Shown one piece after another: positions 24,272-34,600 of a DNA stretch of 47,765 nt. The stretch lies in assembly GCF_003950515.1 (NCBI RefSeq), contig NZ_NGJS01000016.1:1-47765 (forward strand). Reading direction: 5' to 3'. The notes beneath the pieces were generated by a model that ran no database searches, was not told the DNA's origin, and saw only the letters and a list, made by a program, of their open reading frames with translations. The translations under genes and the position numbers were made by a program. Source of the stretch: Vagococcus vulneris (GTDB lineage Bacteria > Bacillota > Bacilli > Lactobacillales > Vagococcaceae). The number at the start of each line of letters is the position of its first letter. Position 1 is the stretch's first letter.

Positions 24272-25070
24272 GTTTGAGTTTATCAAGAACATTGACTAAA
24301 ATGAACAAAGTAATAAATATCAGTGTGATTGTAGCACCTGGCGGAGTATCAAGTTGATATGAAGAAATTAACCCGGAAATCATTCCGATAAAACCAACAA
24401 TGATACTAATTACCATAACTAAAGAGAAGGTTTTTCCTAAACGCATTGAAATTGTTGCCGGCAAAATCATAATCGCTGAGATGAGCAGTGCTCCTGCAAT
24501 GGGGATCATGACCGTAATAGCGACACCAGTTATTACATTAAACATTAGTGATAACCAATGTATCGGCAAGCCGTCAACATGCGCTGTATCTTCATCGAAA
24601 GTCATGACATACATTGGGCGACGAAGAAAAATAAATAAAATCAAAATGATTAGTGTTAAGATACCCAAGATAATGACTTGGTTCCAATTAATTGTAATGA
24701 TGGATCCAAATAAATATTGTTGAATATTCATTGCGTTCTCGCCTTTATTTAAATTCATTAGGACTAGAGCAACTGCTAAACCGCCAGACATTAGAATGGC
24801 AGTTGACACTTCTGAATAAGATTTATACAAACTGCGGATATATTCTAAACTGATGGAAGCAGCGATGACGACTAATAGTGTTGTGATAGTTGGATTTATA
24901 TTGACAAAAAAGCCTAAAGCAATACCAGCTAATGAGACATGTGAGAGTGTATCCGCTAGTAAAGACTGTCTACGTAAAACCAGAAAAATGCCAAGCATCG
25001 GCGCAATAATTGCAATAAAACAAGAAGCAATTAGGGCTCTTGTCATGAACCCATATGAAAACATCTCCAT
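24243..25070 (-). CDS. adcB: Zinc ABC transporter permease (AdcB/ZnuB)
   Basis: A 275-residue ABC-3 family permease with about eight or nine hydrophobic segments. The stretch [22 protein letters not shown] (about 32-53) is the conserved cytoplasmic coupling region of metal ABC-3 permeases. The [11 protein letters not shown] segment (about 158-168) is also typical. Together with the ATPase upstream it imports zinc. The binding protein AdcA and the regulator AdcR are not in the window. AAAGGAGG lies before the ATG. The first 28 bases overlap the end of adcC, so translation is coupled. Confidence 0.9.
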   Translation of the reverse strand: MEMFSYGFMTRALIASCFIAIIAPMLGIFLVLRRQSLLADTLSHVSLAGIALGFFVNINPTITTLLVVIAASISLEYIRSLYKSYSEVSTAILMSGGLAVALVLMNLNKGENAMNIQQYLFGSIITINWNQVIILGILTLIILILFIFLRRPMYVMTFDEDTAHVDGLPIHWLSLMFNVITGVAITVMIPIAGALLISAIMILPATISMRLGKTFSLVMVISIIVGFIGMISGLISSYQLDTPPGATITLIFITLFILVNVLDKLKQKRNRKSSL

Positions 25071-25723
25071 TCTGTATCCTCCTTTCGTACAAGGTGAATG
25101 TGCCGATCAATATATTCTTTAATATCTTCGTGGTCATGTGTAATCATCAAAATAGCTTTATTGTGTTTGTGCGCACTGTGACGTAATAATTCATAAAAGT
25201 TACGGCGAGATGCCTCATCCATGCCTGTTGTAGGTTCATCTAATATGAATAAATCAGGATCAGTTGCAAATACTCGTGCCAAGCAAATTCTTTGCTTTTG
25301 ACCGCCGGATAAATCACCGATTCTATTTTTCCGCATATCCCACATTCCAACAGCTCGAAGTGATTTTTCTACATGTTGATGATCTAAGTCTGATAAGCGC
25401 TTAAACCACTTTCCTCGAGGATAGCGTCCAGATTGAACCAGTTCCATTACCGTACTTGGAAATCCAGCATTAAATGATGCAATTTGCTGAGGAATATAAC
25501 CGGTACTTAATTTATTGCCAGTAGTATTTGTTGGTGAGATAGAAACAGTTCCCTCTGTAGGCTTTAGAAGTCCAAGGGTATTTTTTATTAAGGTTGATTT
25601 TGCAGCACCGTTTTCACCTGTTAAGATGACAAACTCGCCAGAATCAACATGATAAGATATATTTTCTAATACGGGTTCTTCACCGTAATAAAAGGTCAAA
25701 TCTTTAACGTCAATGTATCTCAT
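25043..25723 (-). CDS. adcC: Zinc ABC transporter ATP-binding protein (AdcC/ZnuC)
   Basis: A 226-residue ATPase. Walker A is GENGAAKST (about 36-44), with Ala in place of the usual Gly, a form also found in other lactic-acid-bacterial zinc ATPases. The Q-loop is YIPQQ, the signature LSGGQKQR (about 139-146), Walker [13 protein letters not shown] (about 157-168) and the H-loop ITHDHED. It energises AdcB. GAAAGGAG precedes the ATG. A candidate Zur operator lies just upstream, indicating zinc repression through a Fur-family protein. The manganese/iron relatives (MntB-type) are the main alternative; the operator favours zinc. Confidence 0.88.
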   Translation of the reverse strand: MRYIDVKDLTFYYGEEPVLENISYHVDSGEFVILTGENGAAKSTLIKNTLGLLKPTEGTVSISPTNTTGNKLSTGYIPQQIASFNAGFPSTVMELVQSGRYPRGKWFKRLSDLDHQHVEKSLRAVGMWDMRKNRIGDLSGGQKQRICLARVFATDPDLFILDEPTTGMDEASRRNFYELLRHSAHKHNKAILMITHDHEDIKEYIDRHIHLVRKEDTEWRCFHMGS

Positions 25724-25743
25724 AAAGACTCCTTTCTATAAAC

Positions 25744-25764
25744 AAACCGTAAAAATTACTATTT
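25744..25764 (-). promoter_or_regulatory. Candidate Zur box upstream of adcCB
   Basis: The 21-base site reads AAACCGTAA-AAA-TTACTATTT on the plus strand. Against the B. subtilis Zur consensus (AAATCGTAA-TNA-TTACGATTT) it matches 17 of the 20 defined positions. It begins 21 bases before the adcC start codon, close to where the transcription start is expected, a position suited to repression. The streptococcal AdcR motif TTAACNNGTTAA is not seen. Confidence 0.65.
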
Positions 25765-25865
25765 AAACAAAAGAAAGAATAGCATAAATTAATTTTAAAA
25801 ACAAGTCTTTTAATATAAGATAGAAGGATTATTCTACTAGTTTTGTAATTCTGAATCCGTATTTT

Positions 25866-25894
25866 TTGTATAAATAGTTATTAAATTGTATAAT
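25866..25894 (+). promoter_or_regulatory. Promoter of the pyruvate oxidase gene
   Basis: TTGTAT (25866-25871), a 17-base spacer and TATAAT (25889-25894). No clear catabolite-response (cre) element was found near it. Confidence 0.5.
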
Positions 25895-25924
25895 TAATAT
25901 ACATAAATTTGAGGTGGTGTAAAA

Positions 25925-27658
25925 ATGAGTAAAGTAAAAGCATCAAAAGAAATGATGAATGTACTAATTAATTGGGGCGTTAAGCGCGTCTATGGACTAC
26001 CTGGTGATTCAGTTGATACAACAGTTGATGCATTGCGTTCTGTCAAAGATAGAATAGAGTTTATCCAAGTTAGACATGAGGAAGTTGCATCGCTGGCTGC
26101 GGCTAGTGAGGCTAAATTGACTGGTGATTTAGGCGTCTGTATCTCAATTGGCGGACCTGGAGCAATTCACTTAGTTAATGGATTGTACGATGCAAAAATG
26201 GACCATGCGCCAGTTTTAGCTATTGTTGGCCAAGTCAAATCTAGTTTAATTAATTCAACATTCTTTCAAGAAGTTGATACAACAGAAATGTTTCAAGGTG
26301 TTGCTGTTTACAATAAATTAGTTCAATCTGCAGCCTCATTACCAGGGCTTTTAGATGAAGCAATTCGAACAGCCATCAACCAAAGAGGTGTCGCCGTTTT
26401 AACAATTCCAGATAATTTTCCGGATGAGTTGATTGAAGAAGGATACCATAATCTCAGTGGTAAAGATAATTTATTTAGTTTTCCATCTCTTGATATTGAT
26501 AAAGTCAAAAAAGTTGCTGAGTTAATTAAGAAAAGCAAACATCCGGTAGTATTGTCAGGTGTTGGTGCTAAGGGGAGTACTCAAGAATTGCAGAGATTTA
26601 TCGAAACAAATCATCTTCCGATAATCAAGACAATGCCTAGTAAAGGTGTTGTTGCGGACAACCACCCTAATTCATTGGGAAATGTTGGTAAATTAGGAAC
26701 TAAGCCAGCATTTGAAGCGATGAAAGAGGCCGATTTATTATTATTATTAGGAACAAATTATCCGTATGTGGAATATCTACCTAAACCTGGTTGTGAATGT
26801 GTTCAAGTAGATATTAATCCGCAAGTAATGGGAAAGAGATTTCCGCTTACTGTTGCACTAGAAACGACTGTGAAAGAATTTTTGAGTGAGATAAATAAAT
26901 TGGGTGAGCTCCGCAGTGATACGAATTTTTTATCTGCTTGTCAAGAAACAATGTCTCATTGGAATCAATGGATGGAAGAAGAAAAAAATAAGAAAGGAGA
27001 TATAATTCACCCGGCATTTATGATGAAGTGTATTGAACAAATTTCAACGCTAGACACTATTTTTTCTATTGATGTTGGTACATCTACATCGTGGGGTGCT
27101 AGATTTTTAAATATTCAACCTACACAGTCTTACTTGATTTCAGCGTGGTTAGGCACAATGGGTTGTGCATTACCTGGAGCGATTGCAGCAAAATTAAACT
27201 GTCCTGATAGACAAATTATTTCTTTGGCCGGAGACGGTGCATTTGCAATGGTTATGCAGGACTTTGTTACAGCAGTTAAATATAAATTACCAATGGTTCA
27301 ATTTGTAGTGAACAATCAAAAATTGGCTTTTATTGAATATGAACAAGAATCATCTGGTCAGTTGAATTATGAAATAGACTTAGCTGATATTGATTTTGCT
27401 AAAGTTGCCGAAGCTTGTGGCGGAACTGGCTATAGTGTTCGCACTCCTGAAGAATTGGAAAACTTATTGCCTGATTTGCAACATGTTTCTAAACCAACTT
27501 TAGTAAATGTTTATGTGGCAGATGATGCACCGTTACCAGGAAAAATTGTTAAAGATGAAGCAGAGGGGTATGGGAAATACACAATTGAGTATCTTGAAAA
27601 GGATCATCATTTTCCTAAATTGCCACCTTTGAAAGAATTAGTCCGTCAGTTTTTATAA
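25925..27658 (+). CDS. Pyruvate oxidase (TPP- and FAD-dependent)
   Basis: A 577-residue member of the acetolactate synthase/pyruvate oxidase family. The N-terminal pyrimidine-binding domain (1-180) has the catalytic Glu in RHEEVASLAAA (about 49-59). The middle FAD-type domain (about 190-330) contains PVVLSGVGAKGS. The C-terminal domain has the TPP/Mg motif, GDGAFAM to VVNN (about 437-463). Expected reaction: pyruvate, phosphate and oxygen to acetyl phosphate, CO2 and hydrogen peroxide, as in SpxB/PoxB of lactic acid bacteria. YdaP of B. subtilis is of similar size. Acetolactate synthase is less likely given the sequence near the active site. GAGGTGGTG precedes the ATG. It is monocistronic and would tie this strain's peroxide production to oxygen. 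Confidence 0.87.
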   Translation: MSKVKASKEMMNVLINWGVKRVYGLPGDSVDTTVDALRSVKDRIEFIQVRHEEVASLAAASEAKLTGDLGVCISIGGPGAIHLVNGLYDAKMDHAPVLAIVGQVKSSLINSTFFQEVDTTEMFQGVAVYNKLVQSAASLPGLLDEAIRTAINQRGVAVLTIPDNFPDELIEEGYHNLSGKDNLFSFPSLDIDKVKKVAELIKKSKHPVVLSGVGAKGSTQELQRFIETNHLPIIKTMPSKGVVADNHPNSLGNVGKLGTKPAFEAMKEADLLLLLGTNYPYVEYLPKPGCECVQVDINPQVMGKRFPLTVALETTVKEFLSEINKLGELRSDTNFLSACQETMSHWNQWMEEEKNKKGDIIHPAFMMKCIEQISTLDTIFSIDVGTSTSWGARFLNIQPTQSYLISAWLGTMGCALPGAIAAKLNCPDRQIISLAGDGAFAMVMQDFVTAVKYKLPMVQFVVNNQKLAFIEYEQESSGQLNYEIDLADIDFAKVAEACGGTGYSVRTPEELENLLPDLQHVSKPTLVNVYVADDAPLPGKIVKDEAEGYGKYTIEYLEKDHHFPKLPPLKELVRQFL

Positions 27659-27667
27659 AGTGAAACC

Positions 27668-27700
27668 AAAAGCAGAGTCTAATTATAAGACTCTGCTTTT
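27668..27700. terminator. Bidirectional terminator between pyruvate oxidase and ispE
   Basis: Perfect stem AAAAGCAGAGTCT/AGACTCTGCTTTT with a seven-base loop and T-rich flanks. It lies between two convergent genes. Confidence 0.9.
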
Positions 27701-28557
27701 TATTTATTAATAGTTCTAACAAGATAGACTTCATCACAAAATCCTTTTAAGGCATTAGCAACACGCAAAGCTCGTGAATGCTTGTGACAGAGAGCTAAGA
27801 CGGTTGGTCCGCTACCGCTCATAACGGCTGCATCTGCACCAAAAGCCAACATTTTATTTTTGACAGATTGTACAACTGGATAGCGTTTCATCGTATAGGC
27901 TTCCAATGAATTACCTAAATGTTTAGTCATTTCAAAGTAATCTTGTGCTTCGATAGCAGATTTTAAAGCTACAATATCAGGGTGATGCAGTTCCTCTAAT
28001 TGCATTTTTGCGAAAACTTTAGGTGTTGAAATACTTAATTTAGGCTTCACTAAAACGACCCAGCATTGTGGGATAGGACAAGTCAGAGGTTCGACAATTT
28101 CCCCTAAGCCGCGAACGAGCGAGGTCTGACCGTATAAACAATATGGTACATCTGTTCCTACTGGAATTGAAAGCGGCACCATATCTTCAAGAGACGCCCC
28201 TAATTGAAATAGCCGATTTAAGCCTCTAAATGTAGCAGCTGCATCGCTGCTACCCCCACCTAATCCGGCAGCTACAGGAATATTCTTTTTAAGTGTTACA
28301 TGTACACCATTATTAAAATGATAAGCATTCTGCATAATTTCGATGGTTTGGTAAATGTTATTTTTTCTATCTCGTGGTAAAAAGCCGTTGTCTGTTTGAA
28401 TAATAATCTGTTTGTTTGGCAGCGGACTAAATGTTAACCAATCAGCCAAATCAATACTTGCCATAATCATCTCTAACTCATGATATCCGTCTGGCCGCTT
28501 GTGCATGACATCTAGCCCTAAATTAATCTTAGCAGGTGCTTTTTCTATGATTTCCAT
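27700..28557 (-). CDS. ispE: 4-diphosphocytidyl-2-C-methyl-D-erythritol kinase
   Basis: A 285-residue GHMP kinase that phosphorylates CDP-methylerythritol in the MEP isoprenoid pathway. The substrate site is APAKINLGLDV (8-18), the ATP loop PVAAGLGGGSSDAAA (about 93-107) and the C-terminal motif MSGSGPTVLAL (about 248-258). GGAGGG lies before the ATG. Enterococci and streptococci mainly use mevalonate, and ispE-like genes persist in some lactic acid bacteria without the full MEP pathway, so its in vivo role here is open. In B. subtilis ispE lies directly before purR. Confidence 0.93.
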   Translation of the reverse strand: MEIIEKAPAKINLGLDVMHKRPDGYHELEMIMASIDLADWLTFSPLPNKQIIIQTDNGFLPRDRKNNIYQTIEIMQNAYHFNNGVHVTLKKNIPVAAGLGGGSSDAAATFRGLNRLFQLGASLEDMVPLSIPVGTDVPYCLYGQTSLVRGLGEIVEPLTCPIPQCWVVLVKPKLSISTPKVFAKMQLEELHHPDIVALKSAIEAQDYFEMTKHLGNSLEAYTMKRYPVVQSVKNKMLAFGADAAVMSGSGPTVLALCHKHSRALRVANALKGFCDEVYLVRTINK

Positions 28558-28619
28558 TTAATCCCTCCTTAATTAATTGTTATTCGATTGGTTTTATTAT
28601 ACATGAAATGAAAATCAAT

Positions 28620-28898
28620 TTAAATAATGTCGCTTTTGGTCTGTTTTAGGTAGGCTTCTTTGTTTTTACGAGTTAACTGCTTAAAAGCATACTCGGCTTT
28701 CATAGCCAGACTTTTAGAAGAAAATTTTTCTAAATGAATAAGTTTGACCGGTCGTCGTTTAGCCAAACGAGTGTATTTTGCGCCTTTGCCTGAATTATGT
28801 TCAACTAGGCGACGTTCAATATTAGTAGTATAGCCCGCGTAGAAGGTGTTGTCGGCACAATTTAACACGTAAAAATAAGCTGTTTCTTGTTCAATCAC
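28620..28898 (-). CDS. yazA: GIY-YIG nuclease superfamily protein (YazA/UPF0213)
   Basis: A 92-residue single-domain GIY-YIG protein. The family signature is split as FYVLN (residues 8-12) and FYAGYTTNIERRLVEHN (18-34), with the catalytic Arg in IERRL and a late Glu/Asn region (KAEYAFKQLTRKNKEAYL). The function of stand-alone YazA is not known; nuclease activity is plausible. The start is a GTG that lies inside the end of yabB (eight bases of overlap), with AAGGAG 11 bases upstream inside yabB. yabB-yazA order is as in B. subtilis. Confidence 0.88.
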   Translation of the reverse strand: MIEQETAYFYVLNCADNTFYAGYTTNIERRLVEHNSGKGAKYTRLAKRRPVKLIHLEKFSSKSLAMKAEYAFKQLTRKNKEAYLKQTKSDII

Positions 28899-29634
28899 TG
28901 TAGAGCAAACTCCTTATTTCTGATGTATAATTTTGCTGATTATCATAAACGAACAGCGGTGGAAGTATCCTCAAGCCATCAGCTTTTCCATCTTTTATTC
29001 CTTCAATTAATAAAATATTTGCTTCTTTTCCTTGTTTTGGATAAATAAACTGAATCCTTTTAGGTGCAATTCGGTATCGTTGCATGCTATCTATAATATC
29101 TAGCAGCCGATCTGGTCTATGGACTAGGGCGATTTTCCCGTTCATTTTCAGCAGCTTAGAAGCAGTGATAAAAATGTCATCTGGTTTTAAATGAATTTCG
29201 TGTCGTGCGATGGCTAAATGTGGGTTGGGATTTTTTTTGCTATTGGTTTGCTCTTTGAAATAGGGCGGATTACATGTAATAAAGTCAATGGAATCAGATG
29301 GGAAAAAAGTTAAAGCATCTTTGACATCTCCTTGAATAACATTTATTTGCTGATCAAGTGTATTCAATGTAATGCTTCTTTCTGCCATATCAGCCAATCG
29401 TTCTTGAAGTTCAATTCCAGTAATTTTTGCAGCAGTTCGTGGTTGCATAAAAAGAGCAACGGCACCATTACCCATACAAAAATCGATGATTTGTCCACGT
29501 TTTGGAATTGACGCAAAGTGTGCCAGCAAGACAGCATCTAATGAGAAAGAAAATACCTCCGGACTTTGGATAATTTGAATATTCTTAGAGAGCAGTTGGT
29601 CAATACGTTCATTGTCTCTTAGTAGTGGCTTCAT
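28891..29634 (-). CDS. yabB: tRNA1(Val) (adenine-37-N6)-methyltransferase-like protein (YabB)
   Basis: A 247-residue class I SAM-dependent methyltransferase. The SAM loop is IDFCMGNGAVALF (about 49-61), the acidic residue closing strand 2 is in GIELQ (about 75-79) and the catalytic NPPY is at about 125-128 (FITCNPPY), typical of amino-group methylation. Relatives include E. coli TrmN6, which modifies A37 of tRNA-Val. AAGGAG precedes the ATG. It overlaps yazA by eight bases and forms a two-gene operon with it. Confidence 0.88.
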   Translation of the reverse strand: MKPLLRDNERIDQLLSKNIQIIQSPEVFSFSLDAVLLAHFASIPKRGQIIDFCMGNGAVALFMQPRTAAKITGIELQERLADMAERSITLNTLDQQINVIQGDVKDALTFFPSDSIDFITCNPPYFKEQTNSKKNPNPHLAIARHEIHLKPDDIFITASKLLKMNGKIALVHRPDRLLDIIDSMQRYRIAPKRIQFIYPKQGKEANILLIEGIKDGKADGLRILPPLFVYDNQQNYTSEIRSLLYSD

Positions 29635-29757
29635 AGATAAAGCTCCTTAAATATTATATTTTTATTGATTATATCAAAAAAAAGGCAGAAAAACTTGAAA
29701 GTTTTCCAGTTATTAGGCATACTTTGAATACAATTAAATAGTAGAGGATGAAGAAAC

Positions 29758-30393
29758 ATGTTTTATAGGTTTATTGTTTGGCTTTGCGGCGTGTTGATAT
29801 TTTTAGTTAATACAAATACTAGATTTCAAGGCAAAGAGAACTTACCTAAAGATGAAAACTATGTATTGGTCGGGCCACACCGTACATGGTATGAACCCAT
29901 CTTTTTTGCATTAGGTGCTTGGCCGCGCCGCTTTTCATTTATGGCCAAAAAAGAATTATTTAAGAACCCAGTATTGAGATTTATTTTAGTTAAATGTCAT
30001 GCATTTGCAGTTGACCGTGAAAATCCGGGACCAAGTGCTATAAAAACACCAGTTAAAACGTTGAAAAATACTGATTTAAGTGTCATGATTTTTCCGAGTG
30101 GTAGTCGGTATGAAGAAGATTTAAAGGGTGGGGCAGCCTTAGTGAGTAAGATGTCAAAGAAAAAAATTGTTCCAGCTGTTTATCAAGGGCCGATGACTTT
30201 TTGGGGGTTATGGACGAAACGCAGAGTTACAGTTAAGTACGGCGAACCGATTGATATTTCCGATATAAAAAAAATGGATAAATCCGGTATTGCAGAAGTG
30301 GAAAACAGAATGCAAGCAGCATTTAATCAACTAGATAAAGAAATTAATCCAGATTTTGTTTACCATCATCCGACGAAAGAAAGCAGCAAGTAG
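29758..30393 (+). CDS. plsC: 1-acyl-sn-glycerol-3-phosphate acyltransferase family protein (PlsC-like)
   Basis: A 211-residue membrane-associated acyltransferase with an N-terminal hydrophobic helix (4-20). The catalytic block reads GPHRTWYEP (about 40-48), so the usual HX4D is here HX4E. Block II is FAVDREN (about 82-88) and block III FPSGSRYEEDLKGGA (about 116-130) in place of FPEGTRS. It is expected to acylate lysophosphatidic acid to phosphatidic acid, upstream of PgsA. The Asp-to-Glu change may alter activity; many lactobacillal relatives carry HRTWWDP at this place. No strong Shine-Dalgarno is seen (GAGGATGAAG, ten bases). Confidence 0.85.
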   Translation: MFYRFIVWLCGVLIFLVNTNTRFQGKENLPKDENYVLVGPHRTWYEPIFFALGAWPRRFSFMAKKELFKNPVLRFILVKCHAFAVDRENPGPSAIKTPVKTLKNTDLSVMIFPSGSRYEEDLKGGAALVSKMSKKKIVPAVYQGPMTFWGLWTKRRVTVKYGEPIDISDIKKMDKSGIAEVENRMQAAFNQLDKEINPDFVYHHPTKESSK

Positions 30394-30411
30394 ATTACTT
30401 GCTGCTTTTTT
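30381..30411 (+). terminator. Terminator of plsC
   Basis: Stem AGCAGCAAGTA/TACTTGCTGCT with a GAT loop, followed by six T. It overlaps the last codons. Confidence 0.9.
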
Positions 30412-30484
30412 GTTGGTCTTGATTGGTATTTTTTAATAAATGTTTGTTATAATAGAAAGAAGACCTATTTTCAGGAGGATGATT

Positions 30485-31618
30485 ATGAAGTTTTTACATA
30501 CAGGTGACTGGCATTTAGGCAGAAAGTTGAACGGTTTTTCTCTTTTAGCTGAGCAAGAACAGGTATTTAAAAAAATGATTGCAATAGCTGAAAAAGAACG
30601 GGTAGACGGTATTATTATTGCAGGCGATATTTATGATCGTTCGATTCCGTCAATTGATGCTGTACAGCTGTTTCACGACATGATGATTGAAATGAATTTA
30701 GAAAAACAACTCCCTGTATTTGCAATCTCCGGAAATCATGACAGCAGTATCCGGCTTGATGTAGGAACACCTTGGTTAAAAACTGCAGATTTTTATTTGA
30801 ATACACGCTTAGAACAAGCATTTACGCCGATTGAATATGGCAATTGTCAATTATATTTGCTTCCTTATTTTGAACCGTTCCATGCACGACAATACTTTGA
30901 GCAAGAAGATATTCGAACAATTCAGCAAGCGATGCCCTTAGTAATAGAAGAAATGAGGAAAACATTTAAAATTGATAAAAAGCAGCTGCTGGTGTCACAT
31001 TTCTTTGTATCTGGTTCTGAAAAGAGTGCGTCAGAAACAACCTTGGAAGTTGGTGGATTAGACAATGTTTCTGCTGATAACTTTAGTGAATTTGACTATG
31101 TCGCATTAGGACATTTGCACTATTATGATGCTTTAAAAAATTATCCAAATATTGCTTACAGCGGAGCTTTGCTAAAGTATTCGCTATCCGAAGTCAACCA
31201 ATCAAAAGGGGTCCGCATCGTAAATGTAACTGCGAGCGGTGTTGACAGCAAATTTAGCCCTATTATTCCTACAAATGATGTCTTTCATTTAACGGATTCT
31301 TTTGATAACTTATTGGACGAAACTAATTACCCTGAAATATCACGTCAAGACTATGTAGGAATTACTTTAACTGATACGACACTTATTGATAATAGTATGA
31401 ATCGTCTGCGAGAAAATTATCCGAAATTAATCAGCTTAGATCGGTTAGTCTCTCAGAAAAAAGATGAGTTGCAAGAACATCATGCGGCGACAGTCGCTAA
31501 GTTAAGTCCAGAAAAGCTGACGACACAATATTTTGAACAAGTAGTTGGCAGATCGTTGACTGTTAAGCAGCAAGAGTGGTTGGATGAAGCAACAGCTCAA
31601 ACAATTAAGGAAAGGTAG
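30485..31618 (+). CDS. sbcD: Exonuclease subunit SbcD
   Basis: A 377-residue Mre11-type metallophosphoesterase. The metal-binding motifs are in order: GDWHLGRKL (7-15), GDIYDR (about 49-54), GNHDS (about 84-88) and LGHLHYYD (about 205-212). With SbcC it cleaves hairpins and processes blocked DNA ends. The ATG at 30485 has AGGAGG six bases upstream; the longer frame would add 15 codons with no such signal. It is followed ten bases later by sbcC. Confidence 0.94.
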   Translation: MKFLHTGDWHLGRKLNGFSLLAEQEQVFKKMIAIAEKERVDGIIIAGDIYDRSIPSIDAVQLFHDMMIEMNLEKQLPVFAISGNHDSSIRLDVGTPWLKTADFYLNTRLEQAFTPIEYGNCQLYLLPYFEPFHARQYFEQEDIRTIQQAMPLVIEEMRKTFKIDKKQLLVSHFFVSGSEKSASETTLEVGGLDNVSADNFSEFDYVALGHLHYYDALKNYPNIAYSGALLKYSLSEVNQSKGVRIVNVTASGVDSKFSPIIPTNDVFHLTDSFDNLLDETNYPEISRQDYVGITLTDTTLIDNSMNRLRENYPKLISLDRLVSQKKDELQEHHAATVAKLSPEKLTTQYFEQVVGRSLTVKQQEWLDEATAQTIKER

Positions 31619-31628
31619 TGAGGGGTTC

Positions 31629-34600
31629 ATGCAGCCATTACAATTAACTTTGAAAAATTTTGGTCCCTATGAGGATAGTCTAATTGATTTTAGTGATTTT
31701 TATGCCCAATCCCTTTTCTTAATCACAGGCAAGACGGGTGCCGGAAAAACAACACTCTTTGACGGTATGACGTATGCTTTATACGGCAGTACGTCAGGAG
31801 GACTAAGGCAAGGTAAGGAGATGCGCTCCAGCTTTGCGTCACCTGATAAAAAAACTTCTGTAATGTTCACTTTTAAACATCTAAACAAGAAATATGAACT
31901 CTTAAGAGAACCTGAACAAGAAATAAATAAGGCCCGTGGGACGGGAACCAAGATTCAGCCGGCTTCTGTATGCCTAACGATATTTGATTCAGACGGCAAA
32001 GAAATTAATCAACTGACTAAAGAAAAAGATGTCGGCCCTTTTCTTAGTGACTTATTACAATTAAACAGAGAACAATTTCTGCAAATTATGATGCTGCCGC
32101 AAGGTGATTTTAGACGTTTTTTAAATGCTGATAGTAACGAAAAGGAGAAAGTTCTTCGGAAACTATTTAATACGTATATTTATCAGGAAATTGCCGAAAA
32201 TATTAAAGATAAAAAGAAATTACTTAGTATAGAAACTGAAGAAAGTCGACAAGAAAGCTTGGTACTTTTGCGACAAATTGCTTGGGACCAGGAGTATCTG
32301 CCAATTGTTGAAACCATTAATGATGTTAGAGGTTATTTAGATTTATATGAAGAACAAACTAAGCGGCACAGAACTATAGAAAAGAGTCTTGCTGCCGAAA
32401 TTAATGAATTGGAGCTGGTTTATCAGGATGTTGGCAACCGCCTGAATCAAGGTGAATTAATTAATCAACGATTTGAAAAGCTGTCTGTGATAACAGAGGA
32501 AAAACAAAAGCTGTCAGAACAGCAGTCGGTTATTGACTCTAAAAAAGAGGTATACCAGCGATTGAAAAAAATTGGTTTGCTTGAGCCTTTCTATCAATCG
32601 GCAGTTGACAAAATATCGGAAGCAGACAGAGCGTTTATTAATATAAAAAGAACAGCCCAAGACATGGAAGACCTATCAGCAATAGTTTCTTTGAGAAAAG
32701 CTGATGTTGATAGGTTGAATGATCAAACAGCTGAGATAGAAGAGAAGCAGCTGCGTCTGCAAAATATTGAAAAATGGCTACCCTTATCTTTAGAAAAGGA
32801 CTCGGTTCTTTTAAAAATCGCTGAAAGTAAAAAAAGGGAACAATCGGTTATAACATCTTTGCAGCAAATTGATGTTGCAGTAAATGAATTAAATCAAGAA
32901 TTAATAGAAAACTCAGCCTTTTTGGAAAAAGAATTATTTGTTTCAAACCAACTAAATCAGTGCAAACAGTCTAGACGTGAGGTTGATAATGCTAGTCTGA
33001 AATTAGCCGCTTTGATCGAACTTAAGAAAAAGAAATCAGAAGTAATTCGACAGTTGGAGCAGTTGGAACGTGAAGTGCAATCTTCTGCTGAAGCTATACA
33101 AAAAAGCAGAGCTGAACTGCGAATAGCTAAAAGCGAATCAGCAATAGTTCAAATTAATCGTTTGCGATTAGATTTGCTTCCGGGTGAACCCTGCCCAGTA
33201 TGCGGTGCATTAGAACATCCTGCGGATCATGCAGAAACAGAAATATCAATGGACTCGATTATAGCTTTAGAGCAGCGTGTTGCAGACTGTGAAACTCGAC
33301 TGGAACATCAAAATAATCAGAAAAATGATTTAGATAATAAAGTTTACAGTCTTAAGCAGCAGACCGAACAGTTAGTTGAGACGATTGAAATACAAACAGT
33401 TGAGCTGCAGGAATTGGTTTTAGCAATTTTTCAAATTGTCATTGACCCTGCAGATTGGGAAAATCGGTTATCTGATGAGCGGCGCACGTTTAATCAGAAA
33501 ATATCAGAATGCACTGAACTGCTTGAAGAAATCAACGAACGTAAAAGCCGGCAAGTGAAATTAGATGAGCAGCACGCCTTGTTGATTAATAGACAAACTG
33601 AACAGCAGCAGCAACTAAATATTTTTAAACAGCAAATTGCAGCTAATAGAGGCGGTTTATCGTCTTTAGACAGCCGATTGCCGCAAGAAGAGTTGTCAAC
33701 AAGTGATTTACAAAGTGAACAAATTGAGTTGGTTCAACAATTGAACGACTGGCAAAGTCGTGTGGAAAAAGCTCAAAACAAATTGCAAGACAGTTTGGAA
33801 CAATTAAAAGTGTTGGAAGCTACAAAAGCGGAGAGCAACCGTCAATGGTCAGAGTTGACAAAATCAGCCCAAAAAAAACAGCAATTATATTTAACAAAAT
33901 TATCCGCTGAGGATTTAACAGAAGTTGAATATCTTGAGCAGCGTAAACAATTAAATCAAATAGATGAGCTAGAACAAATTATTCAGAATTATGAGCGTGA
34001 AATGTATCGTATTGAACGGCAAAAATCCGACTTAACAGCTGAATTGAGAGATAAAAGTCCTTCTGATTTAACCATTTTGACAAAAGAATTGGCAGAAAAA
34101 AAGGAATTATTGACGGCAAAGCAGCATCAATTGACTGAGTTAGTGGTGATGCAGAAAACAAATCAACAAATTATTGATAAAGTAATAAAATTAAAGGATG
34201 CCGCAAATGAGTCGCTAAAGAAATTGCAAGAATTAACGGAGTTATCAGATGTGCTGAACGGTGATGGCTTGAATAAGCTTAGTCTGGAACGTTATGTTCT
34301 TCAAATGTATCTGGAAGAGATATTACGATTAGCCAATGTTCGTCTAAGTACCTTGAGTTCTGGCCGCTATCGATTTGAGATAAATCAAGAACAGGGCTCT
34401 TATAAAAAAAGCACAGGGCTGGAAATGGATATTTTTGATGATTACATGGGTGCTTCGCGGAGTGTCAATACGCTGTCAGGCGGTGAAAGTTTCATTGCAG
34501 CTCTGTCTTTATCATTGGCATTGACTGAAGTTATCCAACAAAATGCTGGAGGTATCCAGATTGAAGCAATGTTTATTGATGAAGGATTCGGTTCTTTAGA

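Noticed and set aside
25744-25764. PerR or Fur box instead of a Zur box
   Set aside because: PerR/Fur 7-1-7 sites centre on TTATAAT or TGATAAT. Here the half-sites carry CGTAA/TTAC, the Zur-specific pattern.
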